A stretch of 64,000 bases of DNA, taken from positions 62,001 to 126,000 of the forward strand of contig JANSXA010000003.1 in assembly GCA_024743175.1 (NCBI GenBank), written 5' to 3'. How positions within the stretch are numbered: the stretch's first letter is position 1; each line of letters begins with the position of its first letter. A program made the position numbers and the translations under genes. Source of the DNA: Pseudomonadaceae bacterium. GTDB lineage: Bacteria > Pseudomonadota > Gammaproteobacteria > Pseudomonadales > Azotimanducaceae. Below, in pieces: positions 19,767 to 28,365 of the stretch. The notes below the pieces were generated by a model. That model ran no database searches. It saw only the letters and a list, made by a program, of their open reading frames with translations, and was not told the DNA's origin.

Positions 19767-20933
19767 GTGAAGTGGGGAAATGAAGCCGCAATTGTCGGTA
19801 TTGCTGAAACGAATTATACCAAGGGCACACAACGAACCGCTGTAGATTTGATGTTAGAGGCAGCAAGATCTGCGATCGCAGATGCGGGTCTGACTCCTGC
19901 TGATATTGATGGCATGGTACCGCCGCCAATTATTACAACATCGGAAGAGCTTGCGGCGAATCTGGGTGTACCTGTTCTGCATTACGCGGCGACCGTTCAT
20001 ATGGGTGGTGCAAGTCCAACTGCAGCCATACAGAATGCATCTGTCGCAATTGCCGCAGGTCTGGCCGAGACGGTACTGATTGTGCTTGGATGGAATGGTT
20101 ATTCTGCTTTGCGCCCAAAACCTGGTCAGCCTCGCAGCCGGCCGATAGGCATATCTGCCATGTCGGCAACCATGAAAGATTTTTATATTCCGTTTGGCGT
20201 TATGTTACCGGTACAAATGTATGCCTGGCTGGCTACACGCCATAAAGAGCTTTTTCAAATTCCGGATGAAGCCACTGGTGAAGTCGCAGTTGCATGCAGG
20301 AAACACGCGCAGCTTAATGAGCGGGCATTCATGTATGATCGCTCTCTGTCGATGGAGCAGTACCTGGACAGCCGCATGGTTTCCGATCCGTTTCGACTCA
20401 ATGACTGTTGTTTGGAGACCGATGGGGCGTGTGCAATCGTACTGACTTCGGCTGAGCGAGCCAAAGACCTGCCGCATGATCCTGTGTATGTTATGGCAGC
20501 CGCCGAAGGTCATCCTTACCCTGCTGATGATATTCCGTCTAGAGAGGATCCATTTAAAATCGGGTTGAGCTATGCGGCGCCACGCGCCTTTGACATGGCC
20601 GGGATAAAACCAACTGACGTTGATTTTTTGCAGGTGTATGACTGTTTCACCTATGTCGTCCTATTGCAGTTAGAGGCGATGGGGTTTTCTGAACGCGGTG
20701 GTATCTACGACTTTGTTAAAGATGGTCAAATTCAACTGGGAGGTAAATTTCCACTAAACACCCATGGTGGGCTGCTTAGTGAAGCGCACGTGTGGGGTCT
20801 CAATCATGCCGTAGAGGCGACGCGTCAATTACGTCATGACGCGGGAGACCGTCAGGTTGAGGGTGCAGAAATTGGGCTGGTCACGGGATGGGGAGACCTG
20901 GGTGATGGCAGCATAGCGATACTTAGGAGATAA
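19767..20933 (+). CDS. Thiolase-fold protein, Ltp2-like (probable aldol lyase subunit)
   Basis: A 388-residue thiolase-superfamily protein of the sterol-carrier/lipid-transfer branch. [17 protein letters not shown] near the C-terminus and [11 protein letters not shown] are typical of Ltp-type proteins. At the position of the thiolase nucleophile the sequence reads [10 protein letters not shown], with no cysteine, so normal thiolysis is unlikely. Ltp2 proteins of steroid side-chain pathways, paired with a DUF35 partner, act as retro-aldol lyases; a DUF35 gene follows 2 bases later. GTG 19767 is the start, after GAAGGAGG. Function by analogy. Confidence 0.85.
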   Translation: MKWGNEAAIVGIAETNYTKGTQRTAVDLMLEAARSAIADAGLTPADIDGMVPPPIITTSEELAANLGVPVLHYAATVHMGGASPTAAIQNASVAIAAGLAETVLIVLGWNGYSALRPKPGQPRSRPIGISAMSATMKDFYIPFGVMLPVQMYAWLATRHKELFQIPDEATGEVAVACRKHAQLNERAFMYDRSLSMEQYLDSRMVSDPFRLNDCCLETDGACAIVLTSAERAKDLPHDPVYVMAAAEGHPYPADDIPSREDPFKIGLSYAAPRAFDMAGIKPTDVDFLQVYDCFTYVVLLQLEAMGFSERGGIYDFVKDGQIQLGGKFPLNTHGGLLSEAHVWGLNHAVEATRQLRHDAGDRQVEGAEIGLVTGWGDLGDGSIAILRR

Positions 20934-20935
20934 CA

Positions 20936-21340
20936 ATGAGCGAATGGCCCATACCGAAACCCATTGATCCAATCAACGCTGAATTCTGGCATGTTTGCCA
21001 GGATGGGGTGTTACGGTTTCAGCGCTGCACGGCATGTGATCGTTTCAGGCATTTACCGCGTTATATGTGTGCCAGTTGCGGCAGCACCGACTACGAGTGG
21101 TCTGCGGTGGAACCGCGTGGTTCGCTCTATTCATGGACAGTGACACATCAGGTTTTTCACGCAAATTTCGCTGTACCCTTTATTGCCGCCGTTGTTGAGT
21201 TTTCCGAAGGCGTGCGCCTTATGAGTCAGTTGGTTGGTGCGGAAGCGGGTCAACTGGAACTCGGACTGTCAGTTGACGTTGAATTTCACGTGGTGTCTGA
21301 TGAATTTCAAACGCCGGTTTTCAAATTAGCGACTCGTTAG
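20936..21340 (+). CDS. DUF35 OB-fold/zinc-ribbon partner protein
   Basis: A 134-residue protein with an N-terminal rubredoxin-like zinc ribbon (CTACDRFRHLPRYMCASC, about residues 32-49) and a C-terminal OB-fold. Such proteins bind acyl-CoA and pair with thiolase-like enzymes; in the Ltp2-ChsH2 aldolase the DUF35 domain completes the active site. It starts 2 bases after the thiolase stop, fitting a two-subunit complex. An ordinary thiolase-associated role cannot be excluded. Confidence 0.88.
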   Translation: MSEWPIPKPIDPINAEFWHVCQDGVLRFQRCTACDRFRHLPRYMCASCGSTDYEWSAVEPRGSLYSWTVTHQVFHANFAVPFIAAVVEFSEGVRLMSQLVGAEAGQLELGLSVDVEFHVVSDEFQTPVFKLATR

Positions 21341-21353
21341 TTTCGAGGTACCC

Positions 21354-22040
21354 ATGAAATTTGGTCTCTTTGTTTATTGCACAGTCGGTCGACGTCTGGA
21401 GCTTGAAGCGGGCATGGCTGGGCGTAAACCGGAACTTTATCATCGGATACTAACGGAGTTGGTCTGGTGCGCGGCTATCAGTCGCGGTGGGTCGAAAACT
21501 ATAAAGTGCAGCCACAGCTAAAAGCGGTTGGGCCGTGGAACAAAGATGGTCCGGAAGATGAACTCAATAGAGCCTACTTTGCGGAATTTGTGGAGGTTGT
21601 TGGTAAAGCACTTCACAGTGGTACGTTTTCACATCAGGGTGACTTTTGGCAATTTCCGCTGGTGGGGTATGTTAATCCTCATGAGCATCCGCACTGCTAA
21701 GTTCTGGGCTAAGTATAAGGGTCGTCCCATTGTTCTTGCGGACGATAGAGATTTTCTGCAAGCGCTGTGGCGGGAGTGGGAAGAGGAAGCCAAATTGCAC
21801 GGGCACGATGTACACCCGGGTGAACAAGCCTGTTGGGGCGGGTTAATGATTTGCGCGGAAACCGATGCTAAAGCGCAAAAACTGTATGAGGACATGGCTT
21901 GGTTCTGGAAAACCTGGGCCAGCCCATTTGGTCAAGGCGTGCCACAACTGCTGGTTGGTAGTCCGGAGACACTGAACAAGCAGATTGAGAAAGATTCAAA
22001 TTGGTTTAACTATACTTTGGGTGGAGAGACAACCAGATGA
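21354..22040 (+). pseudogene. LLM-class flavin-dependent monooxygenase broken by two internal deletions
   Basis: Three fragments of a luciferase-like monooxygenase lie in different frames. Residues MKFGLFVYCTVGRR to RILTE are read from ATG 21354 to about 21458. GLVRGYQSRWVENYKVQPQ to VNPHEHP follow in a second frame (about 21455-21690), closed at 21700. RTAKFWAKYKG to GGETTR finish in a third frame to TGA 22040. The total, about 229 codons, is well short of the 350-400 usual for the family; about 90 residues appear lost at the first junction and tens more at the second. The last fragment overlaps the next gene's ATG, showing the original operon layout. Confidence 0.8.
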
Positions 22041-22522
22041 CCTCGTTACGCACAGTTGGGTTGGGTATCGCTTATGATGAACTACAGGTTGGTGATCAGT
22101 TTCGTACCCTGGCGCGTACTCTGACTGAAACAGATCTGGTTAATTTCATCAACACCACGGGCATGGTTGAAGTTCTCTTTACAGATGTAGAGTACGCCAA
22201 GACACATGCGCCACAGGGTGGGCGGTTGGTGCCGGGGGCTCTGGTCTACGCTGTAGCGGAAGGACTGTTAGTTCAGGCGACTTTGCAGCGCACCGGTCTT
22301 GCATTTCTAAGCATGAATTTCGAAATCCTGAAACCTACGTTTGTGGGTGATACGGTGCATGTAGAGGTTGAAGTTTTAGAGTGTCGAGCCACATCTAAAA
22401 CACCGGACAGAGGGTTGGTGCGTACCAGGAACAATATCGTCAATCAGCATGAAGAGGTGGTTATCTCGTATGCACCGTTGCGTATGGCTGCCAGTACAAA
22501 GCTGCGGGATCGTGATGCATAG
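22037..22522 (+). CDS. MaoC-like hot-dog dehydratase
   Basis: A 161-residue hot-dog-fold protein of the MaoC-like enoyl-CoA hydratase group. After ELQVGDQFRTLARTLTETD comes the substrate loop with GGRLVPGALVYAVAEGL, then MNFEILKPTFVGDTVHVEVEV, the standard second half. Such proteins hydrate enoyl-CoA intermediates. The Asp/His pair of classical hydratases is not obvious in the central helix, so it may be one half of a heteromer or a binding partner. Its ATG overlaps the stop of the broken LLM gene. Confidence 0.8.
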   Translation: MTSLRTVGLGIAYDELQVGDQFRTLARTLTETDLVNFINTTGMVEVLFTDVEYAKTHAPQGGRLVPGALVYAVAEGLLVQATLQRTGLAFLSMNFEILKPTFVGDTVHVEVEVLECRATSKTPDRGLVRTRNNIVNQHEEVVISYAPLRMAASTKLRDRDA

Positions 22523-22531
22523 GGGAACATA

Positions 22532-23410
22532 TTGAATCGTCGTTATCGTTCGGTTTTTCGGCAAGATTTGTTCGATGGCCAACGGATATTGGTAACCGGG
22601 GGCGGGTCGGGGATAGGCCGCTGCATTGCTCACGAGTTGGCCAGCGTCGGTGCCACAGTTCTAATTGTTGGTCGTACAGCAGCCAAGCTGGAAAGTGTTG
22701 TTGATGAGATTGAGCAAGACGGAGGCGAGGCGGAGTTCCTGGTTTGTGATGTGCGGGACGAAGAAATGGTTGAGTCCGTGATCAATCAGTTTGTTCTGTC
22801 AGCACCTGTAGACGGGCTTGTTAACTGTGCGGGGGGACAATTTCCGGCTCTGCTTGAGGAAATGTCAGTAAAGGGTTTCGAAGCGGTTGTGCGCAATAAT
22901 CTAACTTCTGCATTTGTCGTTTCCAAGATTTTGTATGAGGCATGCCTTCGCCGTCGTGGCGGTGTGATTGTCAACATTACGGCAGATCATGTTGGTGGTA
23001 TGCCATTGATGGGCCACAGTGGAGCGGCACGAGCCGGGGTGGAAAATCTCACTGCCACGGCGGCGCTGGAGTGGGCTGAAAACGGGGTGCGCGTAAATGC
23101 GGTTGCGCCGGGTTACATTGAGTCAAGTGGCTTTGACACCTATACAGATGAGCGAATGATCGCTGCGTTAAAGTCGTTTGCGAAGCGCACGCCTTTAGGG
23201 AGATTGGGGTGTGAGGCAGAGGTCAGTGCCGCTGTTTGTTTCTTACTGAGCGAAGCTGCAGCGTTCATAACCGGCCAGGTTTGGCGGGTAGATGGAGGCT
23301 TTGGCCTGAATACTAATACACCAATGTTGGAAAGGTCAGATCCAAAGTCTCAGGTCGCCTTTAATGGGTTTCATCGCAGTGTCCGGCCATCTGTTACATT
23401 TCAGAGTTGA
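22532..23410 (+). CDS. SDR, 2-enoyl-CoA reductase-like (PECR/DECR type)
   Basis: A 292-residue short-chain dehydrogenase starting at TTG 22532 after AGGGGA. NADP motif TGGGSGIGR is near residue 27. The usual YxxxK is replaced by HSGAARAG, the pattern of peroxisomal trans-2-enoyl-CoA reductase (PECR), followed by NLTATAALEWAENGVRVNAVAPG. It therefore probably reduces a C=C bond of an enoyl-CoA rather than a ketone. Last gene of the plus-strand thiolase operon; its end faces the MarR gene. Confidence 0.82.
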   Translation: MNRRYRSVFRQDLFDGQRILVTGGGSGIGRCIAHELASVGATVLIVGRTAAKLESVVDEIEQDGGEAEFLVCDVRDEEMVESVINQFVLSAPVDGLVNCAGGQFPALLEEMSVKGFEAVVRNNLTSAFVVSKILYEACLRRRGGVIVNITADHVGGMPLMGHSGAARAGVENLTATAALEWAENGVRVNAVAPGYIESSGFDTYTDERMIAALKSFAKRTPLGRLGCEAEVSAAVCFLLSEAAAFITGQVWRVDGGFGLNTNTPMLERSDPKSQVAFNGFHRSVRPSVTFQS

Positions 23411-23460
23411 GCCAGCCGGTGTAGTGTTTTAACAGCACCCCACACCTGCGCTGAGCAGCC

Positions 23461-23931
23461 TTAGCTATCGCTGGTTAGATCCTGCAGATTGCCTTTTATC
23501 TTACCTAGAACTCTTTTCGTAGTTTGTAGATCCTTCGCATTCAGCGACGCCATACTTTTCGAATACAATCTGTGCGCTATAACCTGCATGTCGGGGATGA
23601 GCTTGCGCGCGTTGCGCGTGAGGAACACCCGCTTGATGCGCTTATCGCTGGAGTCTTCGCTGCGAGAAACCAGATCTTTACTCTCCATACGATCTATCAG
23701 ACCGCTCATTGCCATGCGCCCAACCCCAATATACTCGCACAAGTCTGCTTGCGTGATGCCTGGAAAGCGGGTCACACAGGCCAGGACGCGCGCTTGTGGT
23801 CTGGTGAGTCCTAAAGGTGCCATGAGCTGGGCATAAGCGTTGGTAAATTCACGTGCGACCTCATAGACAAGAAAACCCATATCTTCGCCGTCTATATGAT
23901 CTGAGATGGCGACAATCTCACGCTTACTCAT
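23461..23931 (-). CDS. MarR family transcriptional regulator
   Basis: A 156-residue winged-helix regulator. The recognition region is GITQADLCEYIGVGRMAMSGLIDRM, and the wing holds SRSEDSSDKRIKRVFLT. ATG 23931 is chosen because a GAGGAG site lies just upstream; 23973 is the longer alternative. It lies downstream of two hydratase genes on the same strand and probably senses a pathway acyl-CoA or acid. No obvious palindrome identifies its target. Confidence 0.9.
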   Translation of the reverse strand: MSKREIVAISDHIDGEDMGFLVYEVAREFTNAYAQLMAPLGLTRPQARVLACVTRFPGITQADLCEYIGVGRMAMSGLIDRMESKDLVSRSEDSSDKRIKRVFLTRNARKLIPDMQVIAHRLYSKSMASLNAKDLQTTKRVLGKIKGNLQDLTSDS

Positions 23932-24074
23932 ACTGCTCCTCGGTGCATCGTCGGTTCTTCTTGTATCGATCAATTATGAAGCGCCGGATTGTACATAGTG
24001 TGGTGTTCGAAATAAAATTTCCCCTCGCGCGCGTTTGTGAGGCTCTGATCCGTAAATTTAAGATGGAAGGAGTA

Positions 24075-24887
24075 CTAGTTCCCAGTGAATTTGCCTGCTC
24101 GCCTTTCCGATACTGCTCGCACACCTTCAGCGGCATCTTGTGTGCGTAGCAGCCAGTTTTGTTCAGATAACTCTCTATCGGTCGCATTGCGCACAGCTTC
24201 TGCAAAATTTCCGCGGAGTGTCTCCCGGACCGACATCACCGCCTGAGGGGCTGCGCCAGCAATTTGAGCTGCTTTTAACTGCGCCACAGGGCGTACCTCT
24301 GCTTGATCGACGAACTGATCGAGCAAACCGATTGCAAATGCTTCTTCTCCTGTAACCCGGCGACCTGTGTAGAACATATCGTAGGCACTTTGCTGGCCGA
24401 CAATTCTCGGTAATGTAAAGCTGAGGCCGAATCCAGGATGAATACCCAGTTGAGTGAAATTGGCCGCCATCCTGGTTTGTGGACATCCCACACGCAAATC
24501 TGCAACCAGGGCTAAGCCAAGCCCGCCACCGATGGCAGCGCCATGTATCGCGGCAACGATAGGCTTTTTAGTAGCAAACAAGCGCACGGCTTGTTCGTAT
24601 AAATGACCACTTAACCCGCTGCCTTTATCCAAGTTTCCTAAGCCCGCGGGATTGGCGCCGTTTTTCCCGCCTTGAAAATCTGCACCCGCACAGAACGCTT
24701 TACCGCTGGCACAAAGCAAGATTGCGCGGCACGCCGCGGTATCATCTAGTGTTTCGAAAGCTTCTGCGAGCCCCATCAGCATTTCCATGTCGAAAAAGTT
24801 GTAATCGCCGTTGGTGAGCTCGACAGTGGCAACATGGTCATCGTCTAATGCGACTTTTAGTTTTGGCTTGGATGTGGCCTCAGGCAT
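24075..24887 (-). CDS. Enoyl-CoA hydratase/isomerase family protein
   Basis: A 270-residue crotonase-fold protein with oxyanion motifs AFCAGADFQGG and GAAIGGGLGLALVADLR. Beyond the second motif the sequence reads TQLGIHPGFGLSFTLPR, so the first hydratase glutamate is replaced by Gln, and an isomerase, hydrolase or non-standard activity is possible. It lies 2 bases downstream of another hydratase gene in the same unit (amidohydrolase, hydratase, this gene). Confidence 0.87.
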   Translation of the reverse strand: MPEATSKPKLKVALDDDHVATVELTNGDYNFFDMEMLMGLAEAFETLDDTAACRAILLCASGKAFCAGADFQGGKNGANPAGLGNLDKGSGLSGHLYEQAVRLFATKKPIVAAIHGAAIGGGLGLALVADLRVGCPQTRMAANFTQLGIHPGFGLSFTLPRIVGQQSAYDMFYTGRRVTGEEAFAIGLLDQFVDQAEVRPVAQLKAAQIAGAAPQAVMSVRETLRGNFAEAVRNATDRELSEQNWLLRTQDAAEGVRAVSERRAGKFTGN

Positions 24888-24889
24888 AG

Positions 24890-25696
24890 TTATTTTCCCC
24901 GGTACACTGCTTTTCGCTTCTCCATGAACGCTTTAGGACCTTCAATTGCGTCCTCAGTGCGCATAATGCGTGCGGATATTTCGGTTTCGATAGGAAAGGC
25001 TTGTTCAAGCGCCAGGCCACTGGTTCGAATGACTGCTTCTTTGCACGCAGCGACAGCTAGTGGGCCGTTTTCGGCTATTCGCCCGGCGACCTCTGCAGCC
25101 CGCGATTGAAGATTTTCGGCTGCGACAATCTCATTGATCAAACCAATGCGCAGTGCTTCTTCAGCAGGCATACGCTCCCCCAATAGCAATATTTCCATAG
25201 CTTTGCAGTAGGGAATCTGTCTTGCCAATCTGACCAGTGAGCCGCCTCCGGGAACAATGCCGCGGGAAACTTCGGTTAATCCGAATTCCGCAGTTGGTGC
25301 TGAGATGCGGAAGTCAGTTGCCTGTAATATTTCGGTGCCACCGGCCAGGGCGAATCCGTTCACAGCGGCTACCACAGGTTTGTACAACTCGAAATCGCGT
25401 AACAATGCAATTTGCATGAGTGAGCGGTCTTTGATCAGAGCTTCATCGAACTCATCGTCAGGCTCTCGAGCGCGTGAAAAAAGTGGTATCAGTAAGCCCA
25501 GATCGGCACCGGCGCAGAACGCCTTGTCACCCGTTCCAGTAAGAATCGCGACGCGCATATTGTCGTCGCCTCGGAAATCTCGCCAAGCATTTGCCATTTC
25601 CACGATCATTTGCGGGCTCAGCGCGTTGCGTCTTTCAGGTCGGTTCAGGGTGAGATAGGCAACACCGCCTCGTTTTTCATAGAGCAGATGTGTCAT
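24890..25696 (-). CDS. Enoyl-CoA hydratase
   Basis: A 268-residue crotonase-fold protein with oxyanion motifs AFCAGADLGLL and GFALAGGTEIL. Both acid positions of a true hydratase can be seen, Glu in LTEVSRGIVPGGG and in KAMEILLLGERM. It probably performs the hydration step of a beta-oxidation round. Its ATG overlaps the stop of the upstream amidohydrolase (4-base ATGA overlap), so translation is coupled. Confidence 0.9.
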   Translation of the reverse strand: MTHLLYEKRGGVAYLTLNRPERRNALSPQMIVEMANAWRDFRGDDNMRVAILTGTGDKAFCAGADLGLLIPLFSRAREPDDEFDEALIKDRSLMQIALLRDFELYKPVVAAVNGFALAGGTEILQATDFRISAPTAEFGLTEVSRGIVPGGGSLVRLARQIPYCKAMEILLLGERMPAEEALRIGLINEIVAAENLQSRAAEVAGRIAENGPLAVAACKEAVIRTSGLALEQAFPIETEISARIMRTEDAIEGPKAFMEKRKAVYRGK

Positions 25697-26832
25697 GGCG
25701 TCATCCGCCAGCTTTCGTTGCCCGCGGGCAGGTTGAACAGCGTTGCGGTATTGTCGCGCAAGATGGCTTGTAGTTGATCATCGTTCAGCTTGGCGGTTTG
25801 GTCCGCAATTAATGCCAATGACTCTGGCCATGTTGAATCTGTATGAGGAAAATCACTGGCCCAGAGCAGATGCTTGTAGTCGATCATATGCAGGGATTCA
25901 AAGGCGGTGCGATCATCCTGAAAGGTCGCCCAGACATTATTTTTCACGTATTCGCTTGGGAGTTGTGACAAACCTTTTATAATGCCGTCTTCGGCATGAA
26001 TTTTGGCGGCGTGGTCCATGCGGTGCATGTAATGAGGTATCCAGCCAGCATCACTTTCCGCAACCACAAGTTTTAAATTTGGATGTCGCTCGAACACGCC
26101 ACCAAGCACCATCAAACCGACGATGTCCTGTACTGCGCGAATTATGCCTAGAAAGCTATTCATCGCATGACCGCGGGGTTTTACGTGCAGGCTTCCAGCA
26201 CGCCCTGTGAGGATATGAAAACAGACGGGCAGGTCGAGGTCAGTTGCACACTCCCATAGTGCGTCATAGTCGGGGTGGTCGTAATCTTCGTGGATGGGGT
26301 CTCCTGGCATCATCATGCCGACCATGTTCATCTCCTTAGCTTTGCGAAAATCAGCGATTGCTGAATCGACACTCAGGACTGCCGTTTGAGCCAGACCGAA
26401 AATGCGCGTGGGTGCATCCGCACACATGCTCTGTAACCATTGATTGTAGGCTTGCATGCAGGCATTTTTGTAGAGGGGGTCCTTGTGCATGCATAGTCCC
26501 ATGCCCACGGAGGCATAGATAATCTCAGCAGCCAACCCGTCCTGATCCATGAAAGGTACCCGTGCAGGTCCGTCGTACGCAGCTTTGCGAATGTCGCTGA
26601 AACGAATCTTCTTTGCGCGGTCGAAACGTTCTCGGACACCAAACCCGGCGCCATCAATGAAGCCCAGTGCAATAGGTTTTTTCATGCCCGGAATAACAAA
26701 CGCCTCGGTACCATCCTCCTGTTCTACGATACGTGGCGCGTCTTCACGATATTTTGGCTCAATAAAATCGACATAGCAGTTGGGTGGTTCGCAGATATGA
26801 CCATCTGCTGAAATAATGCCTGCGGGAATCAC
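25693..26832 (-). CDS. Amidohydrolase 2 family protein, paralogue of 11441-12574
   Basis: A 379-residue TIM-barrel metal hydrolase/decarboxylase. The order of motifs ISADGHICEP, VIPGMKKPIALG, YASVGMGLCMHKD, FHILTGRAG and WASDFPHTDSTWP parallels the enzyme at 11441-12574 throughout, so the two are paralogues. It leads the unit amidohydrolase, hydratase, hydratase, and operator 8 lies about 110 bases upstream. A similar C-C or ester cleavage on a different intermediate is inferred; substrate unknown. Confidence 0.88.
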   Translation of the reverse strand: MIPAGIISADGHICEPPNCYVDFIEPKYREDAPRIVEQEDGTEAFVIPGMKKPIALGFIDGAGFGVRERFDRAKKIRFSDIRKAAYDGPARVPFMDQDGLAAEIIYASVGMGLCMHKDPLYKNACMQAYNQWLQSMCADAPTRIFGLAQTAVLSVDSAIADFRKAKEMNMVGMMMPGDPIHEDYDHPDYDALWECATDLDLPVCFHILTGRAGSLHVKPRGHAMNSFLGIIRAVQDIVGLMVLGGVFERHPNLKLVVAESDAGWIPHYMHRMDHAAKIHAEDGIIKGLSQLPSEYVKNNVWATFQDDRTAFESLHMIDYKHLLWASDFPHTDSTWPESLALIADQTAKLNDDQLQAILRDNTATLFNLPAGNESWRMTP

Positions 26833-26942
26833 TTGCGGCCTCCTTGTGGTTCAGGTCGTGCTGGAACTTCATTAGTTTTGTGGCGCATGCCCGAGGCATT
26901 CCTTGCAGCTCGGCTGGATTCTTTATTACATAAATGAGCATA

Positions 26943-26956
26943 GTAAACAAGCTTAC
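26943..26956. promoter_or_regulatory. Regulon operator 8 (GTAAACAAGCTTAC)
   Basis: Both outer half-sites GTAA and TTAC are intact; the centre is more divergent (10 of 14 to consensus). Located upstream of the amidohydrolase start at 26832. Confidence 0.5.
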
Positions 26957-27000
26957 AGTAATGTGATCAGGAGGAATTTGGTAGGCAATGTTGCGGGGTC

Positions 27001-27244
27001 TTAGTAGATGCCAGTGCAGTGTTCTAGCAAGCCGTTTCCGGCAGCCAAACTGGTGTCTTTTAACATGGCAGCAGCAATTCCCTGGTCGTGAAACGTCCCT
27101 ATGTCTTCGTCGTATCGACCATCGATACCTATGACAGACATGTGCTCACCTTCCATGCTGAACAGGGGGGGGGGTCGCTTCGCGGATTGCAGACGCATCA
27201 CCGGCAACAACGACAACATCGTCGGCAAAACGCCCGTCTCTCAT
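27001..27244 (-). pseudogene. Frameshifted N-terminal remnant of an SDR
   Basis: An ATG at 27244 overlaps the nitronate monooxygenase stop (ATGA). The frame reads MRDGRFADDVVVVAGDASAI, like the first strand and cofactor loop of an SDR, but the glycine motif is degenerate. At a run of ten C (plus-strand G 27165-27174) the frame breaks; the sequel continues one frame over as LFSMEGEHMSVIGIDGRYD, matching the next SDR strand, to TAA 27001. The rest of the SDR (Tyr/Lys site) is missing. About 80 residues remain. Confidence 0.6.
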
Positions 27245-28365
27245 GAAACGTCCGGCAACAAACCGTTCATGCGATCGCTGGTCTCTAGGTATTCCTCTAC
27301 TAACTGCATGACGACATCGCGTGCATTCATGACATGATTGAGTCGTCCAACGATTTGTCCAACTGGCACAAACATCAGTTCCCTGGATTGCTCTGGAAAG
27401 CGGCGCATGCGTTTCATGGCATTACCAACAGCCATCATCTGCATGGGTGCATCGAGTGATTGTGGGTTGTTGCCGGCATCCCAAGCTTCGGTCCAGGCAT
27501 TTTTCAGCATCCTCACTGGTTTGCCGGTGACGCTCGCTGAACGTATAGTTTCGTTGCTATTCGCCGCAAGTAGCAGTTCTTTTTCGATCGGCGTGGTGGC
27601 GGCCTCGGCAACGGTAAGCCATAGCGAACCACACCATACTCCCTGGGTACCCATAGCAAGCGCTGCATACATTTGGCGTCCAGAGCCAATTCCGCCTGCT
27701 GCTATAACTGGTATGTCTCCGGCAACGTCGACGACCTCAGGCCACAACACCATGCTGCCAATTTCTCCTGTGTGCCCGCCGCCTTCGCCGCCTTGCGCGA
27801 TGATAAAATCCAGGCCGGCGTCGACATGCATTTTTGCATGTCTCGGCGACCCGCAGAGGGCGCCAACCATGCGACCGCTGTCTTGAATTTGTCTGATTAT
27901 TTCAGGTGGTGGTGTTCCCAGCGCGTTGGCGATTAGTTTTACATTGTCGTGTTGAAGGGCGATGTCTACGAGTGGCGCTGATGTGGCTTCAGTCATCGAG
28001 AGGCGGTCTGTCGTCTTACCTTCGTTGTTCAGTCGCGGCACGCCATGCGCGTCGAGCAGTTCGTCTGCAAAGTCTCGATGTCCCTGGGGAATTGCTGCAC
28101 TGATCATGGTGCGCAGTTTTTCTTCATCCTTTTCGTCCTGGCCCTGATATTTGTTGGGAATAATGACGTCCACGCCATATGGCCGATCGCCGACATGTTC
28201 ATCTATCCAGTCCAGCTCGATGGCCAGTTGCTCTGGACGGAAACCGACTGCGCCCAAAACGCCGATACCCCCGGCATTGGTGACGGCGGCGACAACGTCG
28301 CGACAATGCGTAAAAGCAAAAATTGGAAAATCGATGCCGAGCTTCTTACATAGATCAGTTTGCAT
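27241..28365 (-). CDS. Nitronate monooxygenase family FMN enzyme
   Basis: A 374-residue TIM-barrel flavoprotein of the NMO/2-nitropropane dioxygenase family: N-terminal KLGIDFPIFAFTH, NAGGIGVLGAVG, central IAQGGEGGGHTGEIG with the active-site His, and AAGGIGSGRQMYAALAMG for FMN phosphate binding. In catabolic clusters such proteins often act as FMN-dependent enoyl reductases or oxygenases rather than on nitronates. It is coupled to the SDR remnant downstream; operator 9 lies about 100 bases upstream. Confidence 0.87.
   Translation of the reverse strand: MQTDLCKKLGIDFPIFAFTHCRDVVAAVTNAGGIGVLGAVGFRPEQLAIELDWIDEHVGDRPYGVDVIIPNKYQGQDEKDEEKLRTMISAAIPQGHRDFADELLDAHGVPRLNNEGKTTDRLSMTEATSAPLVDIALQHDNVKLIANALGTPPPEIIRQIQDSGRMVGALCGSPRHAKMHVDAGLDFIIAQGGEGGGHTGEIGSMVLWPEVVDVAGDIPVIAAGGIGSGRQMYAALAMGTQGVWCGSLWLTVAEAATTPIEKELLLAANSNETIRSASVTGKPVRMLKNAWTEAWDAGNNPQSLDAPMQMMAVGNAMKRMRRFPEQSRELMFVPVGQIVGRLNHVMNARDVVMQLVEEYLETSDRMNGLLPDVS

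Noticed and set aside
19435-19929. 164-codon open frame on the minus strand
   Set aside because: It is antisense to the acyl-CoA dehydrogenase remnant and to the start of the thiolase, whose plus-strand motifs are clear; the minus translation matches no family I know.
23932-24074. MarR operator in the MarR upstream region
   Set aside because: I looked for a 16-20 base inverted repeat and found only a short ATCGAT core; not enough to report.
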